Counted from the stretch's first letter, positions 1 through 6,304 are shown. The stretch is DNA of 6,918 nt from Candidatus Aenigmatarchaeota archaeon (GCA_017608955.1 JAFCEW010000023.1:1-6918); one strand, 5' to 3'. The notes: a model not told the origin generated them from the sequence alone. Numbers and translations: made by a program.

Positions 1-1045
1 GTATAGGTATAAAAGTTTTCTTTCCATTTGCAGTTTTAATCATATACATATTTGGTGGTGGTAAGTCTGGATGCTTTGAAATATCAGGGACCATAAATGC
101 TGACGGTCTTTTTAGTAAAATTCTGTTCATGAAAAAATAAAGCACTACTGGAAGTATTGCAATATAGCCAATGACTAATGCAAAAGGATTAATTGATTGA
201 TGCAAGAACATTGAGATCATAGGAAACATTATAAGTCCCATGACAGGCAAAAGCAAACCCATTATATGCAAAATATTTATAGGTCCTGTAATATTTTCAA
301 CATAAACTTTCATTTTTCTATGTGTATTAGTTAAAAGAAAATCCAATGATTTTCTTAAAATTCTTTCTCTACCTTCTTCTGAAGGTTCTGTCATAACTCC
401 ATATAATAAACTTATAGAACGAACAAAATCCTCATTCCATACAACCCATTTTTGCATATATGCTGAAAGTGCTTCCTCAACAGTTTTGTATTTTCCAACT
501 TGAAGATCCCACATGGCTTTTTTAATGTCTTTGCTAATAGGACCTTTTGCGTGTTCTGCTGCAAAATTAACTGCACCTTCAAAACTTGGATGTAATTTTA
601 GATAAATAACCATGTAAAGAATTATCTTTATTGCCTCGTCTCCTGTTTGTACTTTCAAAACCTGTGACTGAAATTTCGGATATGTATAGATATAGTAGAA
701 AGCACCTAATGGAAGCAAAAGCATAATTATTATGAGTGTTAGATCATTTGTCAAAAGAGAGAATAATATTGAAAACATGAATACAACTATAAGAGATAAA
801 ACAGCAGCTGAAAATACTCCTTCTGGTGTAACATTTAAACATCCAAATACTATATCTTCTTGCAATTTTGGTTTCATACTTTTAGGGCAAGGCAATCTCA
901 ATGTTTCAGAATATTTACATAATTTTTCAAATTTATTTCTAGGTTGTTTTGCTTTTTGTTCTTCTATTAGAAAATTTAGGTATTCTTTTGATATTAGAGG
1001 CTTTTTTTCTTCTTTTTTGACTTTTTTCCTAAATATATTGAACAT
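1..1045 (-). CDS. Type II secretion system F (FlaJ/TadC-like) pilus assembly platform protein, C-terminus cut by window edge
   Basis: The reading frame is open from ATG at 1045 to the left edge (348 complete codons, no stop), and an in-frame stop at 1052-1054 fixes this ATG as the first possible Met. The protein starts MFNIFRKKVKKEEKKP, a basic cytoplasmic leader. A hydrophobic pair follows at about residues 76-98 and 102-118, then a mostly helical cytoplasmic domain at about 120-250, then a second hydrophobic pair at about 259-312. The cytoplasmic part has the look of a T2SF domain: a HPSFEGAVNFAAEHAKGP stretch from residue 152 and a VEEALSAY stretch near 188. After the fourth helix comes a PDISKHPDLPPP linker (residues 320-331), which I associate with archaeal T2SF proteins. 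In the family, these proteins form the inner-membrane platform on which a cognate ATPase drives pilin assembly. Archaeal members usually carry two T2SF halves, so the second is probably beyond the edge. The partner ATPase is not in the window. The family call is confident; the specific machine (pilus, archaellum-like or secretion) is not determined. Confidence 0.85.
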   Translation of the reverse strand, partial: MFNIFRKKVKKEEKKPLISKEYLNFLIEEQKAKQPRNKFEKLCKYSETLRLPCPKSMKPKLQEDIVFGCLNVTPEGVFSAAVLSLIVVFMFSILFSLLTNDLTLIIIMLLLPLGAFYYIYTYPKFQSQVLKVQTGDEAIKIILYMVIYLKLHPSFEGAVNFAAEHAKGPISKDIKKAMWDLQVGKYKTVEEALSAYMQKWVVWNEDFVRSISLLYGVMTEPSEEGRERILRKSLDFLLTNTHRKMKVYVENITGPINILHIMGLLLPVMGLIMFPMISMFLHQSINPFALVIGYIAILPVVLYFFMNRILLKRPSAFMVPDISKHPDLPPPNMYMIKTANGKKTFIPI

Positions 1046-1091
1046 TGAAAATTATTTTATTTTATAAGTTAAAATTAATTATTAGATTAGT
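1046..1091. promoter_or_regulatory. Divergent AT-rich promoter region with a palindromic TATA-like core
   Basis: The whole 46-bp gap between two divergently transcribed genes is nearly pure A/T. A palindromic TTATAA lies at 1062-1067, inside TTTATAAG (1061-1068) on the plus strand. Its centre is about 27 nt before the ATG at 1092, the spacing expected for an archaeal TATA box driving a leaderless transcript. On the minus strand the same core reads TTATAAAATA, about 20 nt before the ATG at 1045, which is slightly close, so that gene may use a different box. No GTGA-type ribosome binding site precedes either start, which fits leaderless transcription. The composition is so AT-rich that chance TATA matches are common. 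Confidence 0.45.
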
Positions 1092-2525
1092 ATGTGGCCA
1101 TTTAAAAAGAAAAAAGAAGACGAAGATACAGTTTTTTATAAAAGTGAGGGTGCAAGGAAACAAGCTGAAGCAGAGAAACAATTAGCTGAAAATAAGGATG
1201 CAATACAGAGAGGTAGAAAAATAGCAATTGCAAAAGATAAGATAAAAGGAGCTGGAGAATCTTTTAAAAGTGGATATACTGGAACTAAATCTTTTCTAAG
1301 CAAATATGTTGCACTTATTGTCGGTGCTATTTTTGTAATTATTGGCGTTTTTTCAAAAAAATATTTTTCATTCTTTCCTGATCCTTGGCCTTCTGTTATA
1401 GCATCTGGATTTATTTTGGTTGGAATTATAGCTATTATTAAGATTTCATTAAAAGGAAAATTGGGAACAGGAGTCTCAGCAATAGCAGTTATTATATTTT
1501 TATTTCTTGTTATTATGCCCATGTTTAGTGCGCAAACAGAACCAGTTATAAAACAATTTAAAACACAACTTGGAATGATGAAATGTGTAATTATTACTTT
1601 GGGACAAGATCCTTCTTGTTGGGAAACTCAAGAACAGGAAGTAGAAAAAATAGGGAATTATGATTCATTAACCATTGTTATGGGCAGAGCAAGGGTTGGT
1701 GATAAATATATACCATCTTCACCCCCACGAGCAGGAGAAACATACATTTTGGATATTACTTTAGAAAATAATAATATACAGGGAAGTGGTTTTAATATTA
1801 ATGTAACCAGTTTAAATGTCTCCGCAGAACCATCTGGAAATACTGAAACAGAAAATATAGTATACGCTAAAGTTGATTTACCAAGATACAAGATTCAACC
1901 TCAACATTATTATAGAGTTAAAGCAGAATTTGATGAAAATAATAAATTACCATCAGACGCAGAATATATACATTTCTTTGGTACTGTTACAAGTCAACAA
2001 AAAGGAGGAGGAACAAGTAAAATTGAACTTGTTCCACAATATCTCGGATATGAAAAATCTATAGAGCTATTCGACCCAAAAATAAAGACCAATCCAGGAC
2101 CAATTGATGTTTATGTTTATACAAATCCTTCTGTTATAGAAGTAGATCAAATGAAAAATTTTGATGTTGTAATAAATTTTTATAATGGAGGAAAAGATGG
2201 AACTGCATCTATAAAAAATGTAATCCTTTATCAGACATTTGCAAATCTAGATGAATTACCATTTGAGATAAATTGTGAAGAAACAAAAGGAACAGCAGAG
2301 CCAATAGAATGTCCTGATAATAAAAAAGGAAATTGCTGGCAAATAGCATTTAATGAAGATTCTCAATTAAATATTCCTCCGAAAGAGTCAAGACAAATTT
2401 ATTGCAATGCAATAGTAAATAATGAATTTGTTCTAACTCACGAATTAACAGTGCCAATTAGTGTTGTTTCAGAATATACATATATACAAGGATTTGGAAC
2501 AACTCGAAAAGTACAGTCAAGTTAA
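1092..2525 (+). CDS. Three-helix membrane protein with large beta-rich exterior region, function unknown
   Basis: This 477-residue protein is not a recognised named family. Residues 1-70 are strongly charged and basic (start MWPFKKKKEDED, then an Ala/Lys/Glu/Gln-rich helical stretch at about 18-60), consistent with a cytoplasmic domain. Hydrophobic segments lie at about 72-88, 101-117 and 128-146. The rest (about 147-477) is polar and rich in alternating beta-type residues and in N/T/S, and should lie outside the cell. It looks like two Ig-like beta-sandwich regions, about 190-310 and 335-465; the second has the YTNPSVIEVDQMKNFDVVIN pattern seen in CARDB/Ig-like domains. Cysteines at 165 and 176, and at 395, 407, 415 and 438, could form disulfides. 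It is transcribed divergently from the T2SF gene and probably shares its promoter region, so a role as anchor or accessory of the same apparatus is a reasonable guess. The 3' end overlaps the opposing gene by 9 bp. The coding call is firm; the function is unknown. Confidence 0.85.
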   Translation: MWPFKKKKEDEDTVFYKSEGARKQAEAEKQLAENKDAIQRGRKIAIAKDKIKGAGESFKSGYTGTKSFLSKYVALIVGAIFVIIGVFSKKYFSFFPDPWPSVIASGFILVGIIAIIKISLKGKLGTGVSAIAVIIFLFLVIMPMFSAQTEPVIKQFKTQLGMMKCVIITLGQDPSCWETQEQEVEKIGNYDSLTIVMGRARVGDKYIPSSPPRAGETYILDITLENNNIQGSGFNINVTSLNVSAEPSGNTETENIVYAKVDLPRYKIQPQHYYRVKAEFDENNKLPSDAEYIHFFGTVTSQQKGGGTSKIELVPQYLGYEKSIELFDPKIKTNPGPIDVYVYTNPSVIEVDQMKNFDVVINFYNGGKDGTASIKNVILYQTFANLDELPFEINCEETKGTAEPIECPDNKKGNCWQIAFNEDSQLNIPPKESRQIYCNAIVNNEFVLTHELTVPISVVSEYTYIQGFGTTRKVQSS

Positions 2526-3419
2526 ATATAATTCACAAATATTTTCATTACTACTTATTATTTTCCCATTTTTACATTCATGAAATATATCTAAATTTTC
2601 TGGTGAAACTTTTTCTGCATTTCCAGTTTCAACTAAAAACTTTAATCCTAAATGATCTAACTTTGGTTCATTTGTTACAGGGTCATATAATGGATATAAT
2701 TTTTCATCGTGAATAGAAACTAAAACAAAGCCATTATTTTGTTCTAATTCGACTTTAATTTTGTCATTATATTCAGATTCAATATCTTCTATATTTTCAC
2801 CATTATTTACTTTTTCAATTACTTCATTTCCGATATCTAGTATTTTTTCAAATTCTATATTAATTGAAGATTCGATAGGAAATTGTTTTGTTATATTTAA
2901 AAAAGGACGTTCATATTGTATAGTTGCTATTCCAAAATTATTTTCAATATAATTTTCATTAAAATTTATTTCATGATCTGAATCATCAGGCCAAATAATT
3001 TTCCATTCTATATTATTTCTTAAATTTACCTTTTTTTTATTTTTTTCTTCAAAAAAATTATTATAAGCATTTTCATAATTTTTCATATAAATTAGTGATA
3101 TTCTAGAAATTTCATTTTTTATTTTATCTTTTGAAATAGAATCCAAATATGGTAAATAATTTTTTGGATTATATTCATAACTATCATAAACAATCACATT
3201 TTGTCCGACATCATGTATTGCCTGTATTGTTGCTAAATCAGATGCAGAAGATATTATTCGTGTATATGTTTCTATTTCATTTCCTGTAGACAATATTTTT
3301 TCTTCAAAAACTCTTTTATTAAATATCTTTTTTTCAGTAAAATAATATGATCCGAAGAGTGCTGACACAAAAGCTAAAACTACTATGATCATTAAAAGAG
3401 GGCCAAATCCTTTTCTCAT
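2517..3419 (-). CDS. Large minor-pilin-like protein with class III signal peptide
   Basis: The 300-residue protein begins MRKGFGPLLMIIVVLAFVSA: a short basic leader ending in RKG, then a hydrophobic helix (about 5-27). This is the layout of an archaeal prepilin cleaved by a PibD/FlaK-type peptidase after Gly4. The remaining ~270 residues are polar, rich in E, N, K and I, and would lie outside the membrane. They include a probable amphipathic helix after the membrane segment (about 28-70) and a beta-rich C-terminal half. Only two cysteines occur, near the C-terminus (282 and 295). The ATG overlaps the upstream stop (ATGA, 4 nt) and has the best ribosome binding site of the cluster, GGAGATGA at 3426-3433. 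It is the last gene of the minus-strand cluster and ends 9 bp inside the converging plus-strand gene. By size it could resemble the large GspK-type tip pilin of type II systems, but no sequence identity to GspK is claimed. Confidence 0.82.
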   Translation of the reverse strand: MRKGFGPLLMIIVVLAFVSALFGSYYFTEKKIFNKRVFEEKILSTGNEIETYTRIISSASDLATIQAIHDVGQNVIVYDSYEYNPKNYLPYLDSISKDKIKNEISRISLIYMKNYENAYNNFFEEKNKKKVNLRNNIEWKIIWPDDSDHEINFNENYIENNFGIATIQYERPFLNITKQFPIESSINIEFEKILDIGNEVIEKVNNGENIEDIESEYNDKIKVELEQNNGFVLVSIHDEKLYPLYDPVTNEPKLDHLGLKFLVETGNAEKVSPENLDIFHECKNGKIISSNENICELYLT

Positions 3420-3910
3420 TTTTTCTCATCTCCTTTAATTTTATATACTGAAAATGTATAGTTGTCAGACCATTCTTTTCCATCAAAAATAGTAGGTACT
3501 AAATATATTTTTCTATATACAGGACTTCCCTTTGGATGTTCAGATATCCACTCTCTGAAACTTCTTTTATATTTATCTTCAAAGTTATCCAACTCAAGAG
3601 GACCTTCTATTTTGAAACAATATCCACTCAAATAATTTTCTATTATCTTTTTGTTTTCATTCCTAAAATCTATATTCGTATAAGGAGATATTTTTTCTTT
3701 ATTTAGTTCTATAATATAACTTCCATTTTCATATGAGCAAGAAAATAAAGTTAAAGGAATTAAGCTACTTTTACTTTTCATAGAATCAGATCTTATATAA
3801 ATTTCAATGTGATATGTAAAAGTGTAAAGAAAGATTATTGTACACATTACTCCTATTGTGAAAATTATAAACGGAACTAATACAAAAGCAATTCCTTTTT
3901 TTCTATTCAT
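3416..3910 (-). CDS. Pilin-like membrane-anchored protein with class III signal peptide
   Basis: Starting at the ATG at 3910 gives 164 residues beginning MNRKKGIAFVLVPFIIFTIG. The RKKG motif followed directly by a hydrophobic helix (about 7-33) is a good archaeal prepilin signal, with predicted cleavage after Gly6. The exterior part (35-164) is polar, with cysteines at 58 and 98 as a possible disulfide pair, and ends in a lysine-rich GDEKK. The start is chosen because it lies 1 nt after the upstream stop and puts the cleavage motif close to the N-terminus. An upstream ATG at 3922 would give a longer leader (MRSKMNRKKG), and a TTG at 3934 is also in frame. Neither start has a clear GTGA-type ribosome binding site. 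The product resembles no named family I can identify. The architecture suggests a minor pilin of the same apparatus. Confidence 0.8.
   Translation of the reverse strand: MNRKKGIAFVLVPFIIFTIGVMCTIIFLYTFTYHIEIYIRSDSMKSKSSLIPLTLFSCSYENGSYIIELNKEKISPYTNIDFRNENKKIIENYLSGYCFKIEGPLELDNFEDKYKRSFREWISEHPKGSPVYRKIYLVPTIFDGKEWSDNYTFSVYKIKGDEKK
3426..3433 (-). promoter_or_regulatory. Ribosome binding site for the 300-residue pilin-like gene
   Basis: On the minus strand this reads GGAGATGA, differing at one base from the ideal GGAGGTGA complement of the 16S rRNA 3' end. Six nucleotides separate it from the ATG at 3419. It lies inside the last codons of the upstream gene, so the two are likely translationally coupled. 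Confidence 0.6.
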
Positions 3911-3911
3911 T

Positions 3912-4703
3912 TTACTTCTCATATAAATCCACAAAAATTCCTATTGGATAATTAATTTCTATTTTATTGTCATATTTTTTAATAAAAATTTTATAACAGC
4001 CCTTTTCATCATTTTCATTTTTTGTTATAATATTTTTAGTTATTGGTATATTGCAATCTATTTCTTTGCACCTCTTTTTACTTCCATATTTTATGCAAAT
4101 ATTCTTTTTTTCGCCATAATCTGTAATTTCAATAGAATCAATTGAATAAACATATGTGGTTTTTTCTTTAGTATTTGTTGAGCAAACTAATGCTATGGTA
4201 TATGCAATATTTGATAATGGTGTTTTACTTTCAGTCAAAATAGCAGAGCCAGGATTATAATCAGTTCCATTAAAAATGACTACTGGAATCATGGGTGCAA
4301 GAAGATATTTTTCATTATTTATTACATTACATTTTTTACCTTTTCTTAAGAAATAATCTAAATCATCAAAACCAATATTCCATTCATTATTTTCTCTGAG
4401 ATCTTTTATTGTTAAAAGATAATCATAATCATAATAATAGCAACAACTCAATTCTTTATCCTTTTCGATTCTATCTAATTTATCTTTTTCAAAAATTAAT
4501 TTTTTTGGCTGTCCATTAGAATCTTTCATAATCAGATTAGACGATTCTCCTATTGCATTCAGAAGTGCTATACTTTTCCCATGTTCACTATATTTTTCTT
4601 CTTGAATTTTTATGTCAAAATATGTTCCAAAAATATATATGATTATAACTAAAGTTATAGCAATTACTACTATAGCTATTAAAAATTTTGTTATATCTAT
4701 CAT
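3912..4703 (-). CDS. Membrane-anchored exterior protein, pilin-like architecture without a cleavage motif
   Basis: The 263-residue protein starts MIDITKFLIAIVVIAITLVI: a very short leader and a long hydrophobic helix (about 6-29), with no Gly after a basic residue. It is therefore probably an uncleaved N-in anchor rather than a processed pilin. The exterior region has a helical segment (about 35-60, with KSIALLNAIGESSNLI), a KLIFEKDKLD segment, a CCYYYDYDYLLTIKDL beta segment (87-102) and a KYLLAPMIPVVI beta segment (132-143). Cysteines at 87, 88, 125 and 174, and several more in the last 70 residues, suggest disulfides. I have an impression, not a database match, that this order of elements recurs in uncharacterised DPANN pilus-locus proteins. 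The ATG at 4703 lies 4 nt after the upstream stop, with GTGAT at 4707-4711 as its ribosome binding site. Function unknown; probably part of the surface assembly encoded by the cluster. Confidence 0.8.
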   Translation of the reverse strand: MIDITKFLIAIVVIAITLVIIIYIFGTYFDIKIQEEKYSEHGKSIALLNAIGESSNLIMKDSNGQPKKLIFEKDKLDRIEKDKELSCCYYYDYDYLLTIKDLRENNEWNIGFDDLDYFLRKGKKCNVINNEKYLLAPMIPVVIFNGTDYNPGSAILTESKTPLSNIAYTIALVCSTNTKEKTTYVYSIDSIEITDYGEKKNICIKYGSKKRCKEIDCNIPITKNIITKNENDEKGCYKIFIKKYDNKIEINYPIGIFVDLYEK

Positions 4704-4706
4704 TTA

Positions 4707-4711
4707 ATCAC
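4707..4711 (-). promoter_or_regulatory. Ribosome binding site GTGAT for the 263-residue gene
   Basis: GTGAT on the minus strand ends 3 nt before the ATG at 4703 and can pair with the AUCAC of a 16S rRNA 3' end. It contains the TGA stop of the preceding gene, so termination and re-initiation are likely coupled. Confidence 0.5.
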
Positions 4712-5157
4712 TTATTTAAATTAACCCATATATCTTCTCCATCTTTTTTGTTTATAACAATCGAAAACAAACGAACAGCACTTTCTTCATTCTTTATTTC
4801 TACACCAGTAGTGGAATAACTTTCTTGTTCAATAGTTCCTAAAGATTCTATAATTTTTTCTCTTGTTGATCCGACTTGTTTTTCTAGATCAGATTTTATG
4901 TATATAATTTTTTTGTATATGTCAATTTGATATGTAAAATCAGATGATGGCTTTGTATATATTATTTTAGCTTCTCCAGGTGTTCCTGCAGATATAGTAA
5001 CTAAGTCACTTATTGTTTCACAAACAACTTCTCCACTATCCTTAACAAAATAATAAACAAATTGCGTAATTGGTCTTGCAAATGTTATTGCGGCAAAAAT
5101 AAATACTAAAACAAAAGCAATTAATGATATAATTTCAGTTATTACATTACTTGACAT
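4708..5157 (-). CDS. Small membrane-anchored exterior protein, pilus-locus type, function unknown
   Basis: The 149-residue protein has one hydrophobic helix at about 9-27 (ISLIAFVLVFIFAAITFA), preceded by a short polar leader with no basic-Gly cleavage motif. Behind it come an aromatic stretch (TQFVYYFVKD) and a helical CETISDLVTISAGTPGEAKI segment (46-65), then a beta-rich part with IDIYKKIIYIKSD. The pattern 'helix, PGEA, then IxY' seems familiar from short uncharacterised proteins next to DPANN type IV pilus genes, but this is recollection rather than a search result. Cys46 is the only cysteine, so it is less disulfide-rich than its neighbours. Its ATG overlaps the upstream stop in a TAATG arrangement at 5155-5159, and GGTGA at 5161-5165 serves as the ribosome binding site. 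Function not known; a minor structural or assembly component is inferred from context. Confidence 0.8.
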   Translation of the reverse strand: MSSNVITEIISLIAFVLVFIFAAITFARPITQFVYYFVKDSGEVVCETISDLVTISAGTPGEAKIIYTKPSSDFTYQIDIYKKIIYIKSDLEKQVGSTREKIIESLGTIEQESYSTTGVEIKNEESAVRLFSIVINKKDGEDIWVNLNK

Positions 5158-5765
5158 TATTCACCAATCCACACACAACCTTCATATTCACATTTTTCTT
5201 GATTATCAGAAAATTCTTCACAGCTTGGTCTTTTTCCTAGACACATACCATCGCGTGCTCTCCAATGGCATCCATGTTCTGTGCAGTCGTCAAAATTATA
5301 GAAATCTCTACAAGGGGTTGCCTCACCAGTACAAGTAAATAATGATATTTTTTGAGGTTCTATAATAATATCATATTTTCTTGATTCATCTCTTGTAACA
5401 ATTCTTGGTTCTTTTTTAAATCCAACATATTCTATTATACTAGATTCAGATTTATCATAATCAGCACATCTTCTTATATGACATTCTGGTTCTTTTTCAT
5501 CAATATATTTATAACATAACTGTAAAGTTGAGTCATCATAGTAAATACTTTCAAGACATTTTGCTTTTGATAAATCTAATATATCATAAGATATTTGATC
5601 TTCGTCCATTGTACATGCAATACTTTCAATTCTTTTTATTTCATCTGTAAGAGAATTTTTACACGACCATGTTTTTATTGTTCCTCCTAAAGAGCCAGTA
5701 AACATAACAAAAACTAACAGAAGAAGAGTAATTATTATAATTGTAGTAGCATAATTTACTGCCAT
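5157..5765 (-). CDS. Membrane-anchored Cys-rich protein with tandem four-cysteine modules
   Basis: The 202-residue protein has one N-terminal hydrophobic helix (about 6-24, TTIIIITLLLLVFVMF) and a 14-cysteine exterior part. Cysteines at 35, 51, 70, 84, 95 and 100 lie in a first region. The C-terminal 58 residues are two tandem units with nearly identical spacing: C145-x6-C152-x8-C161-x4-C166-x-W168, then C175-x6-C182-x9-C192-x4-C197-x-W199. Each unit ends in a GC-x-W (GCHW, GCVW), loosely reminiscent of PSI-like small disulfide domains, though I would not assign it there. The same module is in the partial protein at 6304-6918, including ten residues identical down to the codons. There is no prepilin Gly site, so it is probably an uncleaved membrane anchor displaying the modules outside. 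No GTGA ribosome binding site precedes the ATG, and a TATA-like box lies about 25 nt upstream, so it may have its own leaderless transcript. A surface adhesion or redox-stable structural role is conceivable but unproven. Confidence 0.83.
   Translation of the reverse strand: MAVNYATTIIIITLLLLVFVMFTGSLGGTIKTWSCKNSLTDEIKRIESIACTMDEDQISYDILDLSKAKCLESIYYDDSTLQLCYKYIDEKEPECHIRRCADYDKSESSIIEYVGFKKEPRIVTRDESRKYDIIIEPQKISLFTCTGEATPCRDFYNFDDCTEHGCHWRARDGMCLGKRPSCEEFSDNQEKCEYEGCVWIGE
5161..5165 (-). promoter_or_regulatory. Ribosome binding site GGTGA for the 149-residue gene
   Basis: GGTGA lies 3 nt before the ATG at 5157, inside the last codons of the preceding Cys-rich gene, matching the GTGA-at-short-distance pattern of other genes in this cluster. 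Confidence 0.5.
5168..5200. repeat. 33-bp perfect direct repeat, copy 1, inside the 202-residue Cys-rich gene
   Basis: Positions 5168-5200 are identical to 6387-6419, with the first flanking base differing on each side. The copy encodes residues 190-199 (EKCEYEGCVW), in the second cysteine unit near the C-terminus. The identity covers every synonymous position of ten codons, including a GTG Val codon that is unusual in such an AT-rich sequence. Confidence 0.9.
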
Positions 5766-5785
5766 AATTTAAAAATAGATTTCTG

Positions 5786-5797
5786 TATTATTTAGTT
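5786..5797 (-). promoter_or_regulatory. Possible internal promoter (TATA-like box) before the 202-residue gene
   Basis: On the minus strand the 33-nt gap holds AACTAAATAATA, centred about 26 nt before the ATG at 5765, where an archaeal TATA box would sit for a leaderless mRNA. The gene lacks a recognisable ribosome binding site, which supports this. The AT-rich background makes chance matches likely. Confidence 0.35.
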
Positions 5798-5798
5798 T

Positions 5799-6107
5799 TT
5801 ATCCTAGATAATTACAGCAATGAATATGAGTATCATCTTGTACGTTATCGCAATTTTCTCCTTTATGACAATTTCCTTCAGTACAGAATTGCTTATGTCC
5901 TTTAAATGTCACACCAGCACAACCATTATCGGCTTCCCAAGTTCCAGTTCCTGTACAATATGCCATAAGTTTTGCCTTACATATATCGTAATTTGCTGTA
6001 TGCTTGAATGGACCAACTCCAAGATATATCAACATTACTGCTAATCCTAAAACTATTAATCCTAAAATTATGAGAACAATTGTTCTTGTTGTCAACCCTT
6101 TACTCAT
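5799..6107 (-). CDS. Eight-cysteine pilin with class III signal peptide, candidate major pilin
   Basis: The 102-residue protein starts MSKGLTTRTIVLIILGLIVL: a three-residue leader, SKG, then a long uninterrupted hydrophobic helix (about 5-29). This is typical of archaeal type IV pilins, with predicted cleavage after Gly4 by a prepilin peptidase. The exterior domain is short (about 35-102) and carries eight cysteines at 43, 51, 63, 75, 80, 86, 97 and 98, enough for four disulfides in about 60 residues. It is rich in Gly, His and aromatic residues and ends in CCNYLG. The small size, the clean signal and the possible own promoter (TTTAAATA at 6136-6143) make it the best candidate for the major subunit of the pilus; this is inference. 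It lies 23 nt after a 57-residue gene whose helix aligns with it residue for residue. A metal-binding role for the Cys/His-rich domain cannot be excluded. Confidence 0.85.
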   Translation of the reverse strand: MSKGLTTRTIVLIILGLIVLGLAVMLIYLGVGPFKHTANYDICKAKLMAYCTGTGTWEADNGCAGVTFKGHKQFCTEGNCHKGENCDNVQDDTHIHCCNYLG

Positions 6108-6110
6108 AAC

Positions 6111-6115
6111 ATCAC
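6111..6115 (-). promoter_or_regulatory. Ribosome binding site GTGAT for the 102-residue pilin
   Basis: GTGAT on the minus strand ends 3 nt before the ATG at 6107 and is complementary to the AUCAC in the archaeal 16S rRNA 3' tail. It is not part of an upstream coding region, so it is less likely than the others to be incidental. Confidence 0.5.
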
Positions 6116-6130
6116 TATTTCATATTTGAT

Positions 6131-6304
6131 TTACGTATTTAAATTTTTGTTCCAGATAATAAGATTTTTCAATAGATACATTTTTCTTTCTATTAAATCC
6201 ATTCCACCAACTTTTATTAGATAAAGGAAATAAAACAATAATGCAATAAAAATTACAGCTAACATTATAAACAATAAAAATTTGGTTGTAATCATAGCTT
6301 TCAT
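6131..6304 (-). CDS. 57-residue pilin-like membrane microprotein lacking the cleavage glycine
   Basis: The gene runs from ATG at 6304 (sharing one base with the upstream stop in a TAATG overlap) to TAA at 6131-6133. A GGTGGTGGG ribosome binding site lies 5 nt upstream. The product starts MKAMITTKFLLFIMLAVIFI; the hydrophobic helix spans about 9-30 and is followed by a basic amphipathic tail to residue 57 (KVGGMDLIERKMYLLKN and on). Residues 5-29 align without gaps to the neighbouring 102-residue pilin: I/L-TT-K/R at 5-8, then shared I13, L15, I18, L22, Y28 and L29, and a VG pair just after. At position 4, where the pilin has its cleavage Gly, this protein has Met, so prepilin peptidase processing is unlikely. 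It has no cysteines and no globular domain. It could be a pilus-assembly helper, a membrane-retained pilin mimic or a degenerating pilin copy. A longer overlapping frame in this region (6120-6329) was rejected because it has no membrane helix and poor context. Confidence 0.68.
   Translation of the reverse strand: MKAMITTKFLLFIMLAVIFIALLFYFLYLIKVGGMDLIERKMYLLKNLIIWNKNLNT
6136..6143 (-). promoter_or_regulatory. Possible TATA box for the 102-residue pilin gene
   Basis: On the minus strand this is TTTAAATA, an exact match to the general archaeal box A consensus TTTAWATA. Initiation about 25 nt downstream would fall near 6113-6115, giving a leader of only about 6-8 nt before the ATG at 6107. The box lies inside the last codons of the 57-residue gene. 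The local AT bias lowers confidence. Confidence 0.35.

Noticed and set aside
732..1067. Plus-strand 111-residue open frame with some hydrophobic stretches
   Set aside because: It lies antisense to the N-terminal part of the T2SF gene, whose frame is open for 348 codons and has recognisable family features. The plus-strand translation has no domain, no ribosome binding site and no homology-like pattern.
1136..1522. Minus-strand 128-residue open frame antisense to the 477-residue gene
   Set aside because: Its hydrophobicity mirrors the membrane-helix codons on the other strand. It has no promoter or start context, and the plus-strand frame is far longer and well structured.
2558..2573. T-rich stretch downstream of the 477-residue gene as a possible archaeal terminator
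   Set aside because: It lies inside the opposing gene, where the plus strand is T-rich throughout because the coding strand is A-rich. It has no hairpin and is not distinguishable from background.
3001..3060. Long T-runs on the plus strand suggesting a terminator or low-complexity element
   Set aside because: They encode the lysine/glutamate-rich EEKNKKK segment of the 300-residue protein on the minus strand and need no other explanation.
5820..6044. Plus-strand 74-residue open frame starting with a hydrophobic stretch
   Set aside because: It is antisense to the eight-cysteine pilin gene, which has a clear prepilin signal and ribosome binding site. It is best explained as a mirror frame.
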